Assembly: GCA_018711265.1 (NCBI GenBank)
Contig: DVIM01000165.1
Span: forward strand, 1 to 53,423
Source: Spyradocola merdavium
Lineage (GTDB): Bacteria; Bacillota; Clostridia; Christensenellales; UBA1750
DNA: 53,423 nt
Direction of reading: 5' to 3'
Below the pieces are notes generated by a model. That model had not been told where the DNA came from and searched no databases. It saw nothing but the letters and a program-made list of their open reading frames with translations. Positions 7,091 to 14,926 of this stretch are shown here, piece by piece. Every line of letters begins with the position of its first letter. The stretch's first letter is position 1. The translations under genes were made by a program, and so were the position numbers.

Positions 7091-9601
7091 TCAGTCGGGG
7101 CGGTGCATCGTCACCTGGACCTTCTTGTTCTGCGCGTCCAGGGCGTGAATCCAAACCGTCAAAACGTCGCCGCTGGAGAGCGTCGTGCCCTCCAGGATCT
7201 GCGACTTGTGCAGCAGCACGTTGCCCTCGGCATAGCCGATGTCCACGAACGCGCCGTAGGGGACCAGGTCGCGGACCGTCGCATTGTAGCGCTGGCCGAC
7301 CGCCAGGTCGCGGAAGTTCTCCACCACCGTCGGGCGCTGCGTGAAGATGTTCGCCGGGTCCGCCCAAGCCCAGCTCGAGCGCGCGGCGCGCGGCGCGCGG
7401 GCCGGTTTTTCCGGCTTCGCCGCCTTCTCCGGGCGCTCCGGCTTCTCGGGCTTTGCCGGCTTTTCCGCGCGGGCGGGCGCGTCGGCCGCCTGCGCGGCGG
7501 GCTTGGCCTCCTCGCGCCGGGCGAGGATCGCCTCTGCCGGTTCGGCCAGCTCGCACTGATAGGAGCCGCCGCAGGTGTTGGGCGAGAGCACGCGCACCTG
7601 CGCGCGCAGGCCGTGGAACTCCTGCGCCTTGTGGCCGGAGAGCCGCTTGAGCGAGATCGTTCCCGTGATCTCGTCCGACTCGGCCTTCAGGGCCTTGGCC
7701 GCGGTCGTGCCGGTGAAGCGCATCTCCAGCGTCTTGCCGACCCAGGGATCGTTCGCCGCCTCTTCCACGCCCGGCGCGGGAGCGGCTTCCTGTGCGGCCT
7801 GCGAGGTCTGCGAGACCTGCGGAGCCTGGGAAGGCTGCGCGGGCGCTTCGGCGGGGGCTGCGGCAGGCGCTTCCGCGGGCGCTGCGGCGGGAGATTCGGC
7901 GTCCGGCTCGGCAAAGGAGAGCTGGTAGGTGTTGCCCAGCTGGTTGCGGCCCTCGACGCGCACGGCGATGGGCTTGCCGAGCAGCTCCTCCAGGGTGCGT
8001 GCGCCCAGGCGGCGGCGCGAGATGGTCCCCAGCGCGCCCGTGCTGACGATGCGGCCGCGGATGCCCTGGTTGGCCGTGCGCCCGCTGGGGATGAAGGTGT
8101 AGGTCTGGCCGATGGTCGGCTCCGCCTGCTCCGGCGCGGCCTGCGGCTTTGCCGGCTCCGCGGGCGCCTCGGCGGGCGCCGCGGGCGCTGCGAGCGCTGC
8201 GGGCGCTTCTGGCGTTTGCGCGGCGGGGGCTTCCGGCGCGGCCTCCTCGGCGGCGCGCTCCTCACCCTCGTCCTCGCCGTCCTCGTCCTCCTCGTCCAGG
8301 AGCAGGTCGTCGGGGTTGATGGAGCTGGGGTTCAGCCAGCTGTTGTCCGGCTTGCACAGGATGCGCGCGTTGTTGTACGCCCAGGGGAGGAGAAGTATCG
8401 TCTCCGGAACGTAGAACCCGTCGCGCCGGGACAGGACCAGGGCGAAGTCCGGGGGAGAGAAGTAGTCCGCCGAAAGGTAGATCGGCATCAGGAACTGGAT
8501 CTGTCCCTCGTAGCGGACGCGCTTGCCGCCCACGTACTCCACGCCCGCGGGCCGGTACTGGGGGATGACGTACTTGTAGTTGCGCTGGGCCATCATGCAG
8601 GAAATCTTGATGGCGTTGTTGAGCATCTGCGCCAGGGACCAGGGCGGAATGGGCTTGCCGGTCTGGCTGACGGTGTACTTCTTGGGGAAGCGGTTGCGGC
8701 GGATGCCGTCGTCGATGATGTGTTCGAGCTTGCTCTCGGTAAAGTCGATGGTGATGGAGGGGTCGTAGACGATCTCGGAGACCGAGCGGTAGAACGAGGC
8801 CATGCCCGGGCCGGGGTCGATGTCGCGCTGGGCGAAGCCGTAGTGCTTGACCAGCTCAATCTTGCTGTCGACAAAGCGCGGGTTGTTGCAGGTGAAGATG
8901 CCGTCCTCGCGCAGGGCGTGCACCTCGCCGGTGAGGTACAGGTCCTGGGCGTACTTGGTCAGCAGCCCCGTGTTGAAATAGCAGTACTTCCTGTCCTGCG
9001 AGAAGACGATTTTTCCATAGTTGTCGCTGTTTTTGTCGTTGTATTCCAGCATCAGCTTGGAAAAGGTGTGCCGAAGGTAGGACTCGAGGATCTGGTACCG
9101 CGTGCAGCGGCGGATGAGCGCGGGATTTTCCTCGCTGCGGGGAAAGCCCCACTGCTCGCCGGGAAGGAGAACCTCGTGGATGCCGCAGATGAAATCGTTC
9201 GCCTCGCGGAAGTTCTTGAAGTTGAGGTAGCCGATGTGGTAGGCCGAAAGGATGCCGTACACCGTGGGCCGCGCGCCCACGTAGACCGCGGACCACTTCT
9301 GCCCCGGATGCTGGCAGACATAGGCCAAGATCTCCTGGCCCTTGGTGTCCGTCAGGCCGATGCTGACCGCCTTGGCGACGATCTCGCGCGTGGACTGCGG
9401 CGCCGCCTTGGAAACGGCGATGCCGCCCTGCTTGTCGCAGGTGTAGTACTCGATGCAGCCCCGATCCAACTCCTGTTGCACAAAATGGTGGACGTGCTGC
9501 TTGTCCTGGGCGGTTACATCACGACCCAGAAGATCGCTGAGCTTGCCGTAAAAAATGCCCTCGTTGATGTAACCGAACCCGAACAGTCCGGTTTTTGCCA
9601 T
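7091..9601 (-). CDS. DUF3825-like and S1-domain RNA-associated protein
   Basis: This 836-residue cytoplasmic protein is modular. Residues 1-100 form a compact N-terminal region of unknown type. Residues ~105-425 resemble the DUF3825 domain, with YLNFKNFREANDFICG, LLEYND-like and YKYVIPQYRPAG segments. An acidic run at 435-450 is followed by Ala/Pro/Glu-rich linkers. Two ~70-residue units (497-567 and 620-690) align with each other through ISRRRLG/ISLKRLS and the ends SFAEPDA/ELAEPAE; I read them as degenerate OB-like repeats. A Lys/Pro-rich linker (699-740) precedes a clear S1 domain (765-833, GQRYNATVRDLVPYGAFVDIG). S1 binds RNA; the DUF3825 assignment is from memory. It has its own promoter and a structured leader. 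No nuclease or methylase motif is visible. Confidence 0.75.
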   Translation of the reverse strand: MAKTGLFGFGYINEGIFYGKLSDLLGRDVTAQDKQHVHHFVQQELDRGCIEYYTCDKQGGIAVSKAAPQSTREIVAKAVSIGLTDTKGQEILAYVCQHPGQKWSAVYVGARPTVYGILSAYHIGYLNFKNFREANDFICGIHEVLLPGEQWGFPRSEENPALIRRCTRYQILESYLRHTFSKLMLEYNDKNSDNYGKIVFSQDRKYCYFNTGLLTKYAQDLYLTGEVHALREDGIFTCNNPRFVDSKIELVKHYGFAQRDIDPGPGMASFYRSVSEIVYDPSITIDFTESKLEHIIDDGIRRNRFPKKYTVSQTGKPIPPWSLAQMLNNAIKISCMMAQRNYKYVIPQYRPAGVEYVGGKRVRYEGQIQFLMPIYLSADYFSPPDFALVLSRRDGFYVPETILLLPWAYNNARILCKPDNSWLNPSSINPDDLLLDEEDEDGEDEGEERAAEEAAPEAPAAQTPEAPAALAAPAAPAEAPAEPAKPQAAPEQAEPTIGQTYTFIPSGRTANQGIRGRIVSTGALGTISRRRLGARTLEELLGKPIAVRVEGRNQLGNTYQLSFAEPDAESPAAAPAEAPAAAPAEAPAQPSQAPQVSQTSQAAQEAAPAPGVEEAANDPWVGKTLEMRFTGTTAAKALKAESDEITGTISLKRLSGHKAQEFHGLRAQVRVLSPNTCGGSYQCELAEPAEAILARREEAKPAAQAADAPARAEKPAKPEKPERPEKAAKPEKPARAPRAARSSWAWADPANIFTQRPTVVENFRDLAVGQRYNATVRDLVPYGAFVDIGYAEGNVLLHKSQILEGTTLSSGDVLTVWIHALDAQNKKVQVTMHRPD

Positions 9602-9635
9602 ACATTCACTCCCTTGTAAAAAAGTTTCAAAAGGC

Positions 9636-9710
9636 GGATCGCCGGGCGCGCCAAAAGCGCGCGCCCGCCCATCAGCGCACGCAATACAAAAGTATGGTGT
9701 GCAGCGATCC
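9636..9710 (-). promoter_or_regulatory. Structured 5' leader of the DUF3825-like/S1 gene
   Basis: The minus-strand transcript begins near 9715. Its first bases GGATCGC (complement of 9704-9710) can pair with GCGATCC (complement of 9636-9642), closing a 61-base domain that contains an 8-bp GC hairpin (GGGCGCGC 9644-9651 with GCGCGCCC 9659-9666). After it come T-rich segments and the AGGGAG ribosome site. This may be an autoregulatory RNA element; that is inference. Confidence 0.4.
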
Positions 9711-9721
9711 TCTTTTCATCC

Positions 9722-9750
9722 ATTATATAGGAAAACCGCGGTCAAGTCAA
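9722..9750 (-). promoter_or_regulatory. Promoter of the DUF3825-like/S1 gene
   Basis: On the minus strand TTGACT (9745-9750), 17 bases, and a perfect TATAAT (9722-9727), followed by a ~110-base leader. Confidence 0.85.
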
Positions 9751-9830
9751 ACAAACCCTTGACAAATCGCGGGCGCGGCCCCTTTTCCCGGAAAAGACCG
9801 CGGAAAGGGCGGCTGCGCGGCCGGAAAGGC

Positions 9831-9859
9831 TTGACAATTCGGCCGCCCTGCCGCATAAT
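9831..9859 (+). promoter_or_regulatory. Promoter of the dapA-dapB operon
   Basis: Perfect TTGACA (9831-9836), 17 bases, CATAAT (9854-9859). Transcription would start near 9866, right at the lysine riboswitch. Confidence 0.88.
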
Positions 9860-9867
9860 GAAACCAT

Positions 9868-10052
9868 GACCTTGCAGAGGTTGCGGAAGCCCGCGTACCC
9901 TGCCGCAGCGGATGGCGCATCCACAGAAAGCGGAAGGGGAAGGAGGCTCCCGCCGAAAGCGGCCGGCCCGCGCCGGGCGGACCGCTTGGGCGCGCAGAGC
10001 ACGTCTGTGCGACTGTCACCGGCCGAAGAGAGGGCCGGTGGGGCGCTGGCAC
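9868..10052 (+). ncRNA. Lysine riboswitch (L-box)
   Basis: The conserved L-box segments occur in order: AGAGGTTGCG (9877-9886), the GTA turn in the first arm, AGGGGAAGG followed by GCCGAAAGC in the second, TTGGGC, GACTGTCACC in the fourth arm, and the closing GGGGCGCTGG (10040-10049). The element begins at the predicted transcript start and is followed by a terminator, then dapA. Lysine binding in this class stabilises the aptamer and allows termination, so high lysine should switch off dapA and dapB. Confidence 0.88.
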
Positions 10053-10100
10053 AGGGCAAGAACCGTTTCTTCCGCCATTCCGCGTGGAGGCTCTTGCCGC

Positions 10101-10125
10101 GGCGCTCGAAAGAGCGTCTTTTTTT
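10101..10125 (+). terminator. Riboswitch expression-platform terminator
   Basis: GGCGCTC (10101-10107) and GAGCGTC (10112-10118) form a stem with a GAAA loop and seven following T. Upstream GGCAAGAACC (near 10054) is complementary to GGCTCTTGCC (near 10089), an alternative pairing that could act as antiterminator. A further hairpin (CCTCCCT 10141-10147 with AGGGAGG 10159-10165) precedes the dapA ribosome site. Confidence 0.8.
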
Positions 10126-10216
10126 GTATCATTTGCCCTCCCTCCCTCGTATGGATGAAGGGAGGAAAAGCAGCGCAAGCTGAGACGTGGGAAAGAAGAA
10201 AGGGGAGCAAACGACA

Positions 10217-11104
10217 ATGAAGGAAAAGCGCGTGGTCTTTACCGGCAGCGCAACGGCCATGGTGACGCCCTTTACCGGCGACGGCCTGAACCTAAAGACT
10301 TTGGACCAACTGGTGGACTATCAGCTCGCCGGGGGCACGGACGCGCTCGTCGTCTGCGGCACGACGGGCGAACCCTCCACCATGGACATCTCGGAGGAGG
10401 CCGTGGTCATCAGCCGGACCGTCGAGCGCGTGGGCGGGCGCGTGCCCGTCATCGCGGGCGCGGGCAGCAACGACACCGCCTTTGCCGTGCAGTCCGTCAG
10501 GCAGGCCAAGAACCTGGGGGCGGACGCGCTGCTGCTGGTCACGCCCTATTACAACAAGACCTCGCAGCAGGGCCTGATCCGGCACTTTTTGACCATCGCG
10601 GACGCGACGGACCTGCCCATCCTCCTCTACAACGTGCCCAGCCGCACGGGGCTGAACCTTCTGCCCGCAACGCTCAAGGAGCTGGCCAAGCACGAGAACA
10701 TCGTCGGCGTCAAGGAGGCCTCGGGCAACATCGAGCAGATCGCGGAGATCGCCTGCACCTGCCCGGAGCTCGCGCTCTACTCCGGAAACGACGACCAGGT
10801 CCTGCCCCTGCTCGCCCTGGGCGGAAAGGGCGTGATCTCGGTGGTGGCCAACCTCCTTCCGGGCAAGACGCACGACATGGTGCGCCTGTGGATGGAGGGC
10901 GACATCGAGGGCAGCCGCGCGCTGCAGTTTGAACTGTTCCCGCTCATCAAGGCGTTGTTCAGCGAGGTCAACCCCATCCCGGTCAAGACCGCGCTGTGCG
11001 ACATGGGCTTTGACTGCGGGCCCCTGCGCCTGCCCCTGATCGAGATGCAGGAGGCCACCCATGCCCGCCTGCGCGAGGAGATGCACCGGATGGGCCTGCT
11101 CTAG
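10217..11104 (+). CDS. dapA: 4-hydroxy-tetrahydrodipicolinate synthase
   Basis: DapA condenses pyruvate with aspartate semialdehyde, the first committed step to diaminopimelate and lysine. The 295-residue TIM barrel is full length. It has GTTGEPST (48-55) with the Thr pair, YYNKTSQQG (111-119), YNVPSRTG (138-145) with Tyr138 and Arg143, and the Schiff-base Lys166 in GVKEASGN. ATG 10217 follows an AGGGGAG site at 8 bases. It sits behind a lysine riboswitch and 28 bases before the dapB-ACT gene, forming a short lysine operon. Confidence 0.95.
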   Translation: MKEKRVVFTGSATAMVTPFTGDGLNLKTLDQLVDYQLAGGTDALVVCGTTGEPSTMDISEEAVVISRTVERVGGRVPVIAGAGSNDTAFAVQSVRQAKNLGADALLLVTPYYNKTSQQGLIRHFLTIADATDLPILLYNVPSRTGLNLLPATLKELAKHENIVGVKEASGNIEQIAEIACTCPELALYSGNDDQVLPLLALGGKGVISVVANLLPGKTHDMVRLWMEGDIEGSRALQFELFPLIKALFSEVNPIPVKTALCDMGFDCGPLRLPLIEMQEATHARLREEMHRMGLL

Positions 11105-11132
11105 GAGCTTTTTACGAAAAGGAGGTTTGACC

Positions 11133-12329
11133 ATGGTTTCGATTCTCATCAACGGCGCATGCGGCAAGATGGGCCGCGCGCTGGCCGAGGCCGCCGCGGC
11201 GCAGGGCGTTTCCGTCGTCGCGGGGGTGGACCGCTACGCGGCCGGCGCCACCGCCTATTATCCCCTGTACGAGAACATCAACGACTGCAAGCTCGCGGCG
11301 GACGTGGTCGTGGACTTCTCCCGGCCGGACGCGCTGCGCGACCTGATCCCCTACTGCACGCAGCGGGGCATGGGCCTCGTGCTGGCCACGACCGGCTACT
11401 CCGCCGAGGAGCTGGAGGCCATCGAGCGCGCCTCGCAGGTGATCCCGGTCTTTAAGACCGCGAACATGTCGCTGGGCATCAACGTGATGCTGGACCTTGT
11501 GCAAAAGGCGGCCAAGGCCCTGCCGGAGTTCGACATCGAGATCGTGGAAAAGCACCACAACGCCAAGGTGGACGCGCCCTCCGGCACGGCGCTGCTCATC
11601 GCCGACGCGATGAAGGAGGCCTGCCTTGCGGACAAGACCTACGTCTTCGGCCGGCACACCAAGACCCAGCGCCGCCAGCGCGAGGAGATCGGCATCCACG
11701 CCGTGCGCGGCGGCACGGTCACGGGCGAGCACGAGGTCTACTTCTTCGGCAACGACGAGACGATCGAGATCAAGCACGCCGCGGCCTCGCGCCGGATCTT
11801 CGCCCTGGGCGCGCTGCAGGCGGCGGCCTTCCTGCAGGGCAAAAAGCCCGGCCTCTACGACATGCGGGACGTGCTGCTGGAGAAGTCCGGCGTGACGAAC
11901 CTCTACACGGACGATGGCCAGACGCTGCTGACGCTGCGCGGCCTCGGCTTTGGCCGGGAGACGGCCCGCGTCTTCTCCAGCCTTGCCGCATCGGAGGTCA
12001 ACGTGGACATGATCTCCCAGGCCGCGCCCGCCGGGGGCAAGGTGGACCTCTCCTTCACCATCGCGCGCGCGGACCTGCCGCGCGCCAAGGAGGTGCTCGG
12101 CGCCCTGGGCCTCGCCCCGGAAGAGGACGGCCAGGTCTGCAAGATCGTGATCGAGGGCGTGGGCATGGAGCACCAGCCCGGCGTCGCGGCAGGCGTGTTC
12201 GAGGCGCTGGAGGGCGCGGGCATCTCGCCCCGGCTCATCTCCACGTCGGAGACGAAGATCGGCGTGGCCGTGTCCTGCGCGGACGCCGACCGCGCCGCCC
12301 AGGTCCTGCGCGAGAAGTACGCGCTCTAA
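11133..12329 (+). CDS. dapB: 4-hydroxy-tetrahydrodipicolinate reductase fused to aspartokinase-type ACT domains
   Basis: Residues 1-255 are DapB, which reduces the DapA product with NAD(P)H: nucleotide motif GACGKMGR (8-15) and catalytic HHNAKVDAPSGTA (141-153) with His141 and Lys145. The remaining ~140 residues have no place in ordinary DapB. They match the two C-terminal ACT units of aspartokinase: TLLTLRGLGFG with VNVDMISQ (264-296), then CKIVIEGVGMEHQPGVAAGV and GISPRLISTSETKIGVAV (336-380). No kinase domain is present. ATG 11133 follows AAAGGAGG. The fusion implies lysine- or threonine-sensing by the reductase itself, on top of riboswitch control; this is inference. The frame is continuous, so this is not a frameshift artefact. 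Confidence 0.9.
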   Translation: MVSILINGACGKMGRALAEAAAAQGVSVVAGVDRYAAGATAYYPLYENINDCKLAADVVVDFSRPDALRDLIPYCTQRGMGLVLATTGYSAEELEAIERASQVIPVFKTANMSLGINVMLDLVQKAAKALPEFDIEIVEKHHNAKVDAPSGTALLIADAMKEACLADKTYVFGRHTKTQRRQREEIGIHAVRGGTVTGEHEVYFFGNDETIEIKHAAASRRIFALGALQAAAFLQGKKPGLYDMRDVLLEKSGVTNLYTDDGQTLLTLRGLGFGRETARVFSSLAASEVNVDMISQAAPAGGKVDLSFTIARADLPRAKEVLGALGLAPEEDGQVCKIVIEGVGMEHQPGVAAGVFEALEGAGISPRLISTSETKIGVAVSCADADRAAQVLREKYAL

Positions 12330-12350
12330 GACCTGCAAAAGCGCAGGAAA

Positions 12351-12395
12351 CCCGCAGCGGCCGGAGGGATTTTCCCTTCGGCCGCTGCGGGTTTT
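12351..12395 (+). terminator. Terminator of the dapA-dapB operon
   Basis: CCCGCAGCGGCCG (12351-12363) and CGGCCGCTGCGGG (12379-12391) form a perfect 13-bp stem with an inner AGGG/CCCT pair, followed by TTTT. It faces the convergent gene at 12414. Confidence 0.85.
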
Positions 12396-12413
12396 GGGAT
12401 TCGGCGCGTTGCT

Positions 12414-13286
12414 TTAGCGGAAGAGGCCCGTCAGCCAGGACCAGAAGCCCTGGAACGCGCTCTCGATGCGCGACCAGAGGCCGCTCGCCTGCTCGGAGAG
12501 GTTCTGCAGGCGCTGGAAGTTGTTCACCAGGCCCTGCAGCTGGCCCGCGAGCTGCTCCGGGTCCAGATCGAGCTGCGCGATGCGCACGCCGAGGTTTGTG
12601 ATCTGGTCGATCTGCTCGTCCGTGAGGTCCACGCCGAGCTGGCGCGCGCCCTCGACCACGTACGGGCGCAGGGTGTCAAAGTCCGTCAGGTTGTAGTCCG
12701 CGATGGCCTGCTTGACCATGGCGATGAGCTCCACCGCCTGGTCGGAGCCGATGATGTCGGCAAGGTCGCCGGTCAGGACCATCTCGCTGCCGGCGGCGGC
12801 CTTGGCCGCTGCGCTCAGCTCCGTGCCCGCCGCGCTCTCGTAGGCCTTGAGGATGCCCGCCAGCGCCGCCGTGCCCGAAACCGAGACCGGCGCGGCCACG
12901 ACAATGGTCGCGTCCTGCACGCCGGCGGTGGACAGGGCCGAGGCGTACATCTGCGGCGTGACCCAGTCGATGTTGTAGACCGTCACCGCGATGCCCGCGC
13001 CCTCCTGCGCGAGCGTCACCCGCGCCGAGGAGAGCGAGCGCGAGCCGATCTTCTCGGCCGGGACGATGTCCCCGAGCAGCGAGACCTCGTCCTCGTGCGT
13101 CACGGGGATGAGCGTATCCGTCGCCGGGTCCGCCTCCAGCAGGTCCAGAACCAGGGTGTATTGCTCGCTCGTCAGGTCCTCGCCGTAGCAGGTGATGCTG
13201 GCGGAATCCGCTTGCACCGCCTGCGGCAGCAGGAGCGCGAGCAGGAGCAGCAGCGCCGCGACGCGGCGCCTCATGCGCACGTTCAT
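12414..13286 (-). CDS. Secreted protein resembling the DUF1002 family
   Basis: The 290-residue product starts MNVRMRRRVAALLLLLALLL and has a signal peptide ending near VQADS. The mature part carries SITCYGEDLTSEQ, characteristic of DUF1002 proteins, then an alternating hydrophobic core and a C-terminal helical tail ending FWSWLTGLFR. The family is widespread in Firmicutes and has no assigned reaction. ATG 13286 follows GGAGGAAC; longer upstream frames lack a ribosome site. It is a single gene divergent from the HD-domain gene at 13413. Confidence 0.8.
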   Translation of the reverse strand: MNVRMRRRVAALLLLLALLLPQAVQADSASITCYGEDLTSEQYTLVLDLLEADPATDTLIPVTHEDEVSLLGDIVPAEKIGSRSLSSARVTLAQEGAGIAVTVYNIDWVTPQMYASALSTAGVQDATIVVAAPVSVSGTAALAGILKAYESAAGTELSAAAKAAAGSEMVLTGDLADIIGSDQAVELIAMVKQAIADYNLTDFDTLRPYVVEGARQLGVDLTDEQIDQITNLGVRIAQLDLDPEQLAGQLQGLVNNFQRLQNLSEQASGLWSRIESAFQGFWSWLTGLFR

Positions 13287-13412
13287 GTCCGTTCCTCCTC
13301 CTATGTGGATCCATATGGAAACATTTATGCGCTTTCTCACGTTTATATGACGCGGCAGTGTGCCGTTGCGTTGCAGGCAGATAGAAAAAGAGAGAAATCG
13401 AGGCGAGAGAAA

Positions 13413-13991
13413 ATGCAACCGACGAGAGAACAGGCTTGGGAATGGCTGAAGGAATACACCAAGAGCGAGGCGCTGCGCCGCCACGCCCTGACGGTGGAGG
13501 GCTGCATGCGCCACTTTGCGGCGCTTGCGGGCGAGGACGCGGAGCTCTGGGGCGTCGTGGGCCTTCTGCACGACCTGGACTATGAACAGTATCCCGACGA
13601 GCACTGCACGAAGGTGCAGGAGATCCTGCGGGAAAAGGACGTCGATCCCGCGATCATCCGCGCGGTGGCCAGCCACGGCTTTGGCATTTGCAGCGACATC
13701 GAGCCCGAGAGCAGGATGGAGAAGACGCTCTACGCCATCGACGAGCTGACCGGCCTCATCACGGCCGCGGCCATCATGCGCCCGAGCAAGAGCGTGATGG
13801 ACCTGGAGCTCAAGTCCGTCAAGAAGAAGTACAAGACGCCGTCCTTTGCCGCGGGGGTCAACCGCGCGGTCATCGAGCAGGGCGCGCAGCGGCTGGGCAC
13901 CACGGTGGACGAGCTCATCACCCAGTGCATCCTGGGCATGCGCGAATGCGCGCCCGCCATCGGCCTTGCGGGGGACGCGCCCGAGGCATGA
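13413..13991 (+). CDS. HD-domain protein, predicted metal-dependent phosphohydrolase
   Basis: The 192-residue protein has the HD signature: His24 in RRHALTVEGCMRHF, His53-Asp54 in LLHDLDYEQYPDEH, and a later conserved Asp in AIDELTGLI. HD proteins of this HDIG type hydrolyse nucleotides or phosphate esters; the substrate is unknown. ATG 13413 follows GGCGAGAG, a weak ribosome site. Its stop overlaps the start of the WYL regulator (ATGA), so the two are translationally coupled. Confidence 0.85.
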   Translation: MQPTREQAWEWLKEYTKSEALRRHALTVEGCMRHFAALAGEDAELWGVVGLLHDLDYEQYPDEHCTKVQEILREKDVDPAIIRAVASHGFGICSDIEPESRMEKTLYAIDELTGLITAAAIMRPSKSVMDLELKSVKKKYKTPSFAAGVNRAVIEQGAQRLGTTVDELITQCILGMRECAPAIGLAGDAPEA

Positions 13992-14872
13992 CCAGCGACC
14001 GGCTGCTCGGCATCCTCACCATCCTGCTGCGGCAGGGCCGCGCGACCGCGCCGGAGCTCGCCGCGCGCTTTGAGGTCTCGCGCCGCACGATCAACCGGGA
14101 CATCGACCGGCTCTGCCAGGCGGGAATCCCGGTGGAGTCCCGCGCGGGGTACGGCGGCGGCTTCTCCATCCGCGAGGGCTACCGCCTGCCGGAAAACCTG
14201 CTCACGGCGGAGGAGATGGAGGCGATCTTTGCCGGCGTGCAGGGGCTGGACAGCGTGGCGCAGGCCGCGCACGCCCCGTCGCTGCGGGACAAGCTCGCGC
14301 CGCCGGAGGAGGACTGGATCTCCATCGACCTGGGCGCCTGCGGGGACGAGGCGCTGGCGCAGCGCTTTGCGCAGATCCGCGCGGCGATCCGGGAGCGGCG
14401 CGTGCTCGAGATCCGCTACCTCTATGCAAACGGGGACAGCGTCCGGCGCGTGGAGCCGCATCGCCTGGTCTACCGGTGGGGCGGCTGGTACCTTGCGGCG
14501 TTTTGCCGGCTGCGCGGGGACTGGCGGCTCTTCCGGCTGGGCCGCATCCGCGCCCTGGAGGGGGCGCAGGAGCGCTTTGCGCGCCGGCCCGTGCCGGAGG
14601 CCATGCTCCTGCCGGACCCAAACGCGCCCCTGTACCCGCTCGCGGGGCGCCTGAACCCCCAGTGCCGCCACTACGCCCTGGAGGAGGGCGCGCAGGTCGA
14701 GGAGGGGCCGGACGGCTGGCTGCGCGTCCGCCTGGACTTTGCAAACCCCGAGGCGCGCCTGCGCTGGGCGCTGCGCTTCGGCGACGACCTCGAGGTGACG
14801 GAACCCGAATCGCTCCGGCAGGAGATCGCGCGCCGCGCGGAAACTCTTCTGCGCCGCACAAAGGGAACATGA
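13988..14872 (+). CDS. WYL-domain transcriptional regulator (YafY/DeoR-like)
   Basis: The 294-residue protein has an N-terminal HTH_11 domain (SDRLLGILTILL, then FEVSRRTINRDIDRL at 28-42 and GIPVESRAGYGGGF) and a WYL domain around residue 130-200 (VEPHRLVYRWGGWYLAAFC, FRLGRI). WYL regulators bind small ligands or nucleic acids and often control stress or DNA-repair genes. The start overlaps the HD gene. A 15-bp perfect inverted repeat lies exactly at its stop codon and upstream of the next gene, a likely binding site. Confidence 0.9.
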   Translation: MTSDRLLGILTILLRQGRATAPELAARFEVSRRTINRDIDRLCQAGIPVESRAGYGGGFSIREGYRLPENLLTAEEMEAIFAGVQGLDSVAQAAHAPSLRDKLAPPEEDWISIDLGACGDEALAQRFAQIRAAIRERRVLEIRYLYANGDSVRRVEPHRLVYRWGGWYLAAFCRLRGDWRLFRLGRIRALEGAQERFARRPVPEAMLLPDPNAPLYPLAGRLNPQCRHYALEEGAQVEEGPDGWLRVRLDFANPEARLRWALRFGDDLEVTEPESLRQEIARRAETLLRRTKGT

Positions 14873-14903
14873 CATTACGCTGTCATGTTCCCTTTGCTAT
14901 ACT
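14860..14903 (+). promoter_or_regulatory. 15-bp inverted repeat over a promoter, likely WYL operator
   Basis: AAAGGGAACATGACA (14860-14874) and TGTCATGTTCCCTTT (14881-14895) are perfect complements around TTACGC. The core TGACA-N6-TGTCA resembles sites seen for YafY/YobV-type WYL regulators. TATACT (14898-14903) follows at once, so the dyad covers the -35 region of the small gene at 14927. It could also act as the terminator of the WYL gene, since its 3' arm ends in TTT. Confidence 0.6.
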
Positions 14904-14926
14904 TGCGGCGGAAGGAGGGGAAGACC

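Noticed and set aside
7058..9619. An 853-codon open frame on the plus strand opposite the S1 gene, and similar very long frames at 30604-34608, 45920-49591 and 49576-52641
   Set aside because: They are mirror frames caused by high GC and rare stops. They lack ribosome sites and family motifs and lie opposite well-supported genes.
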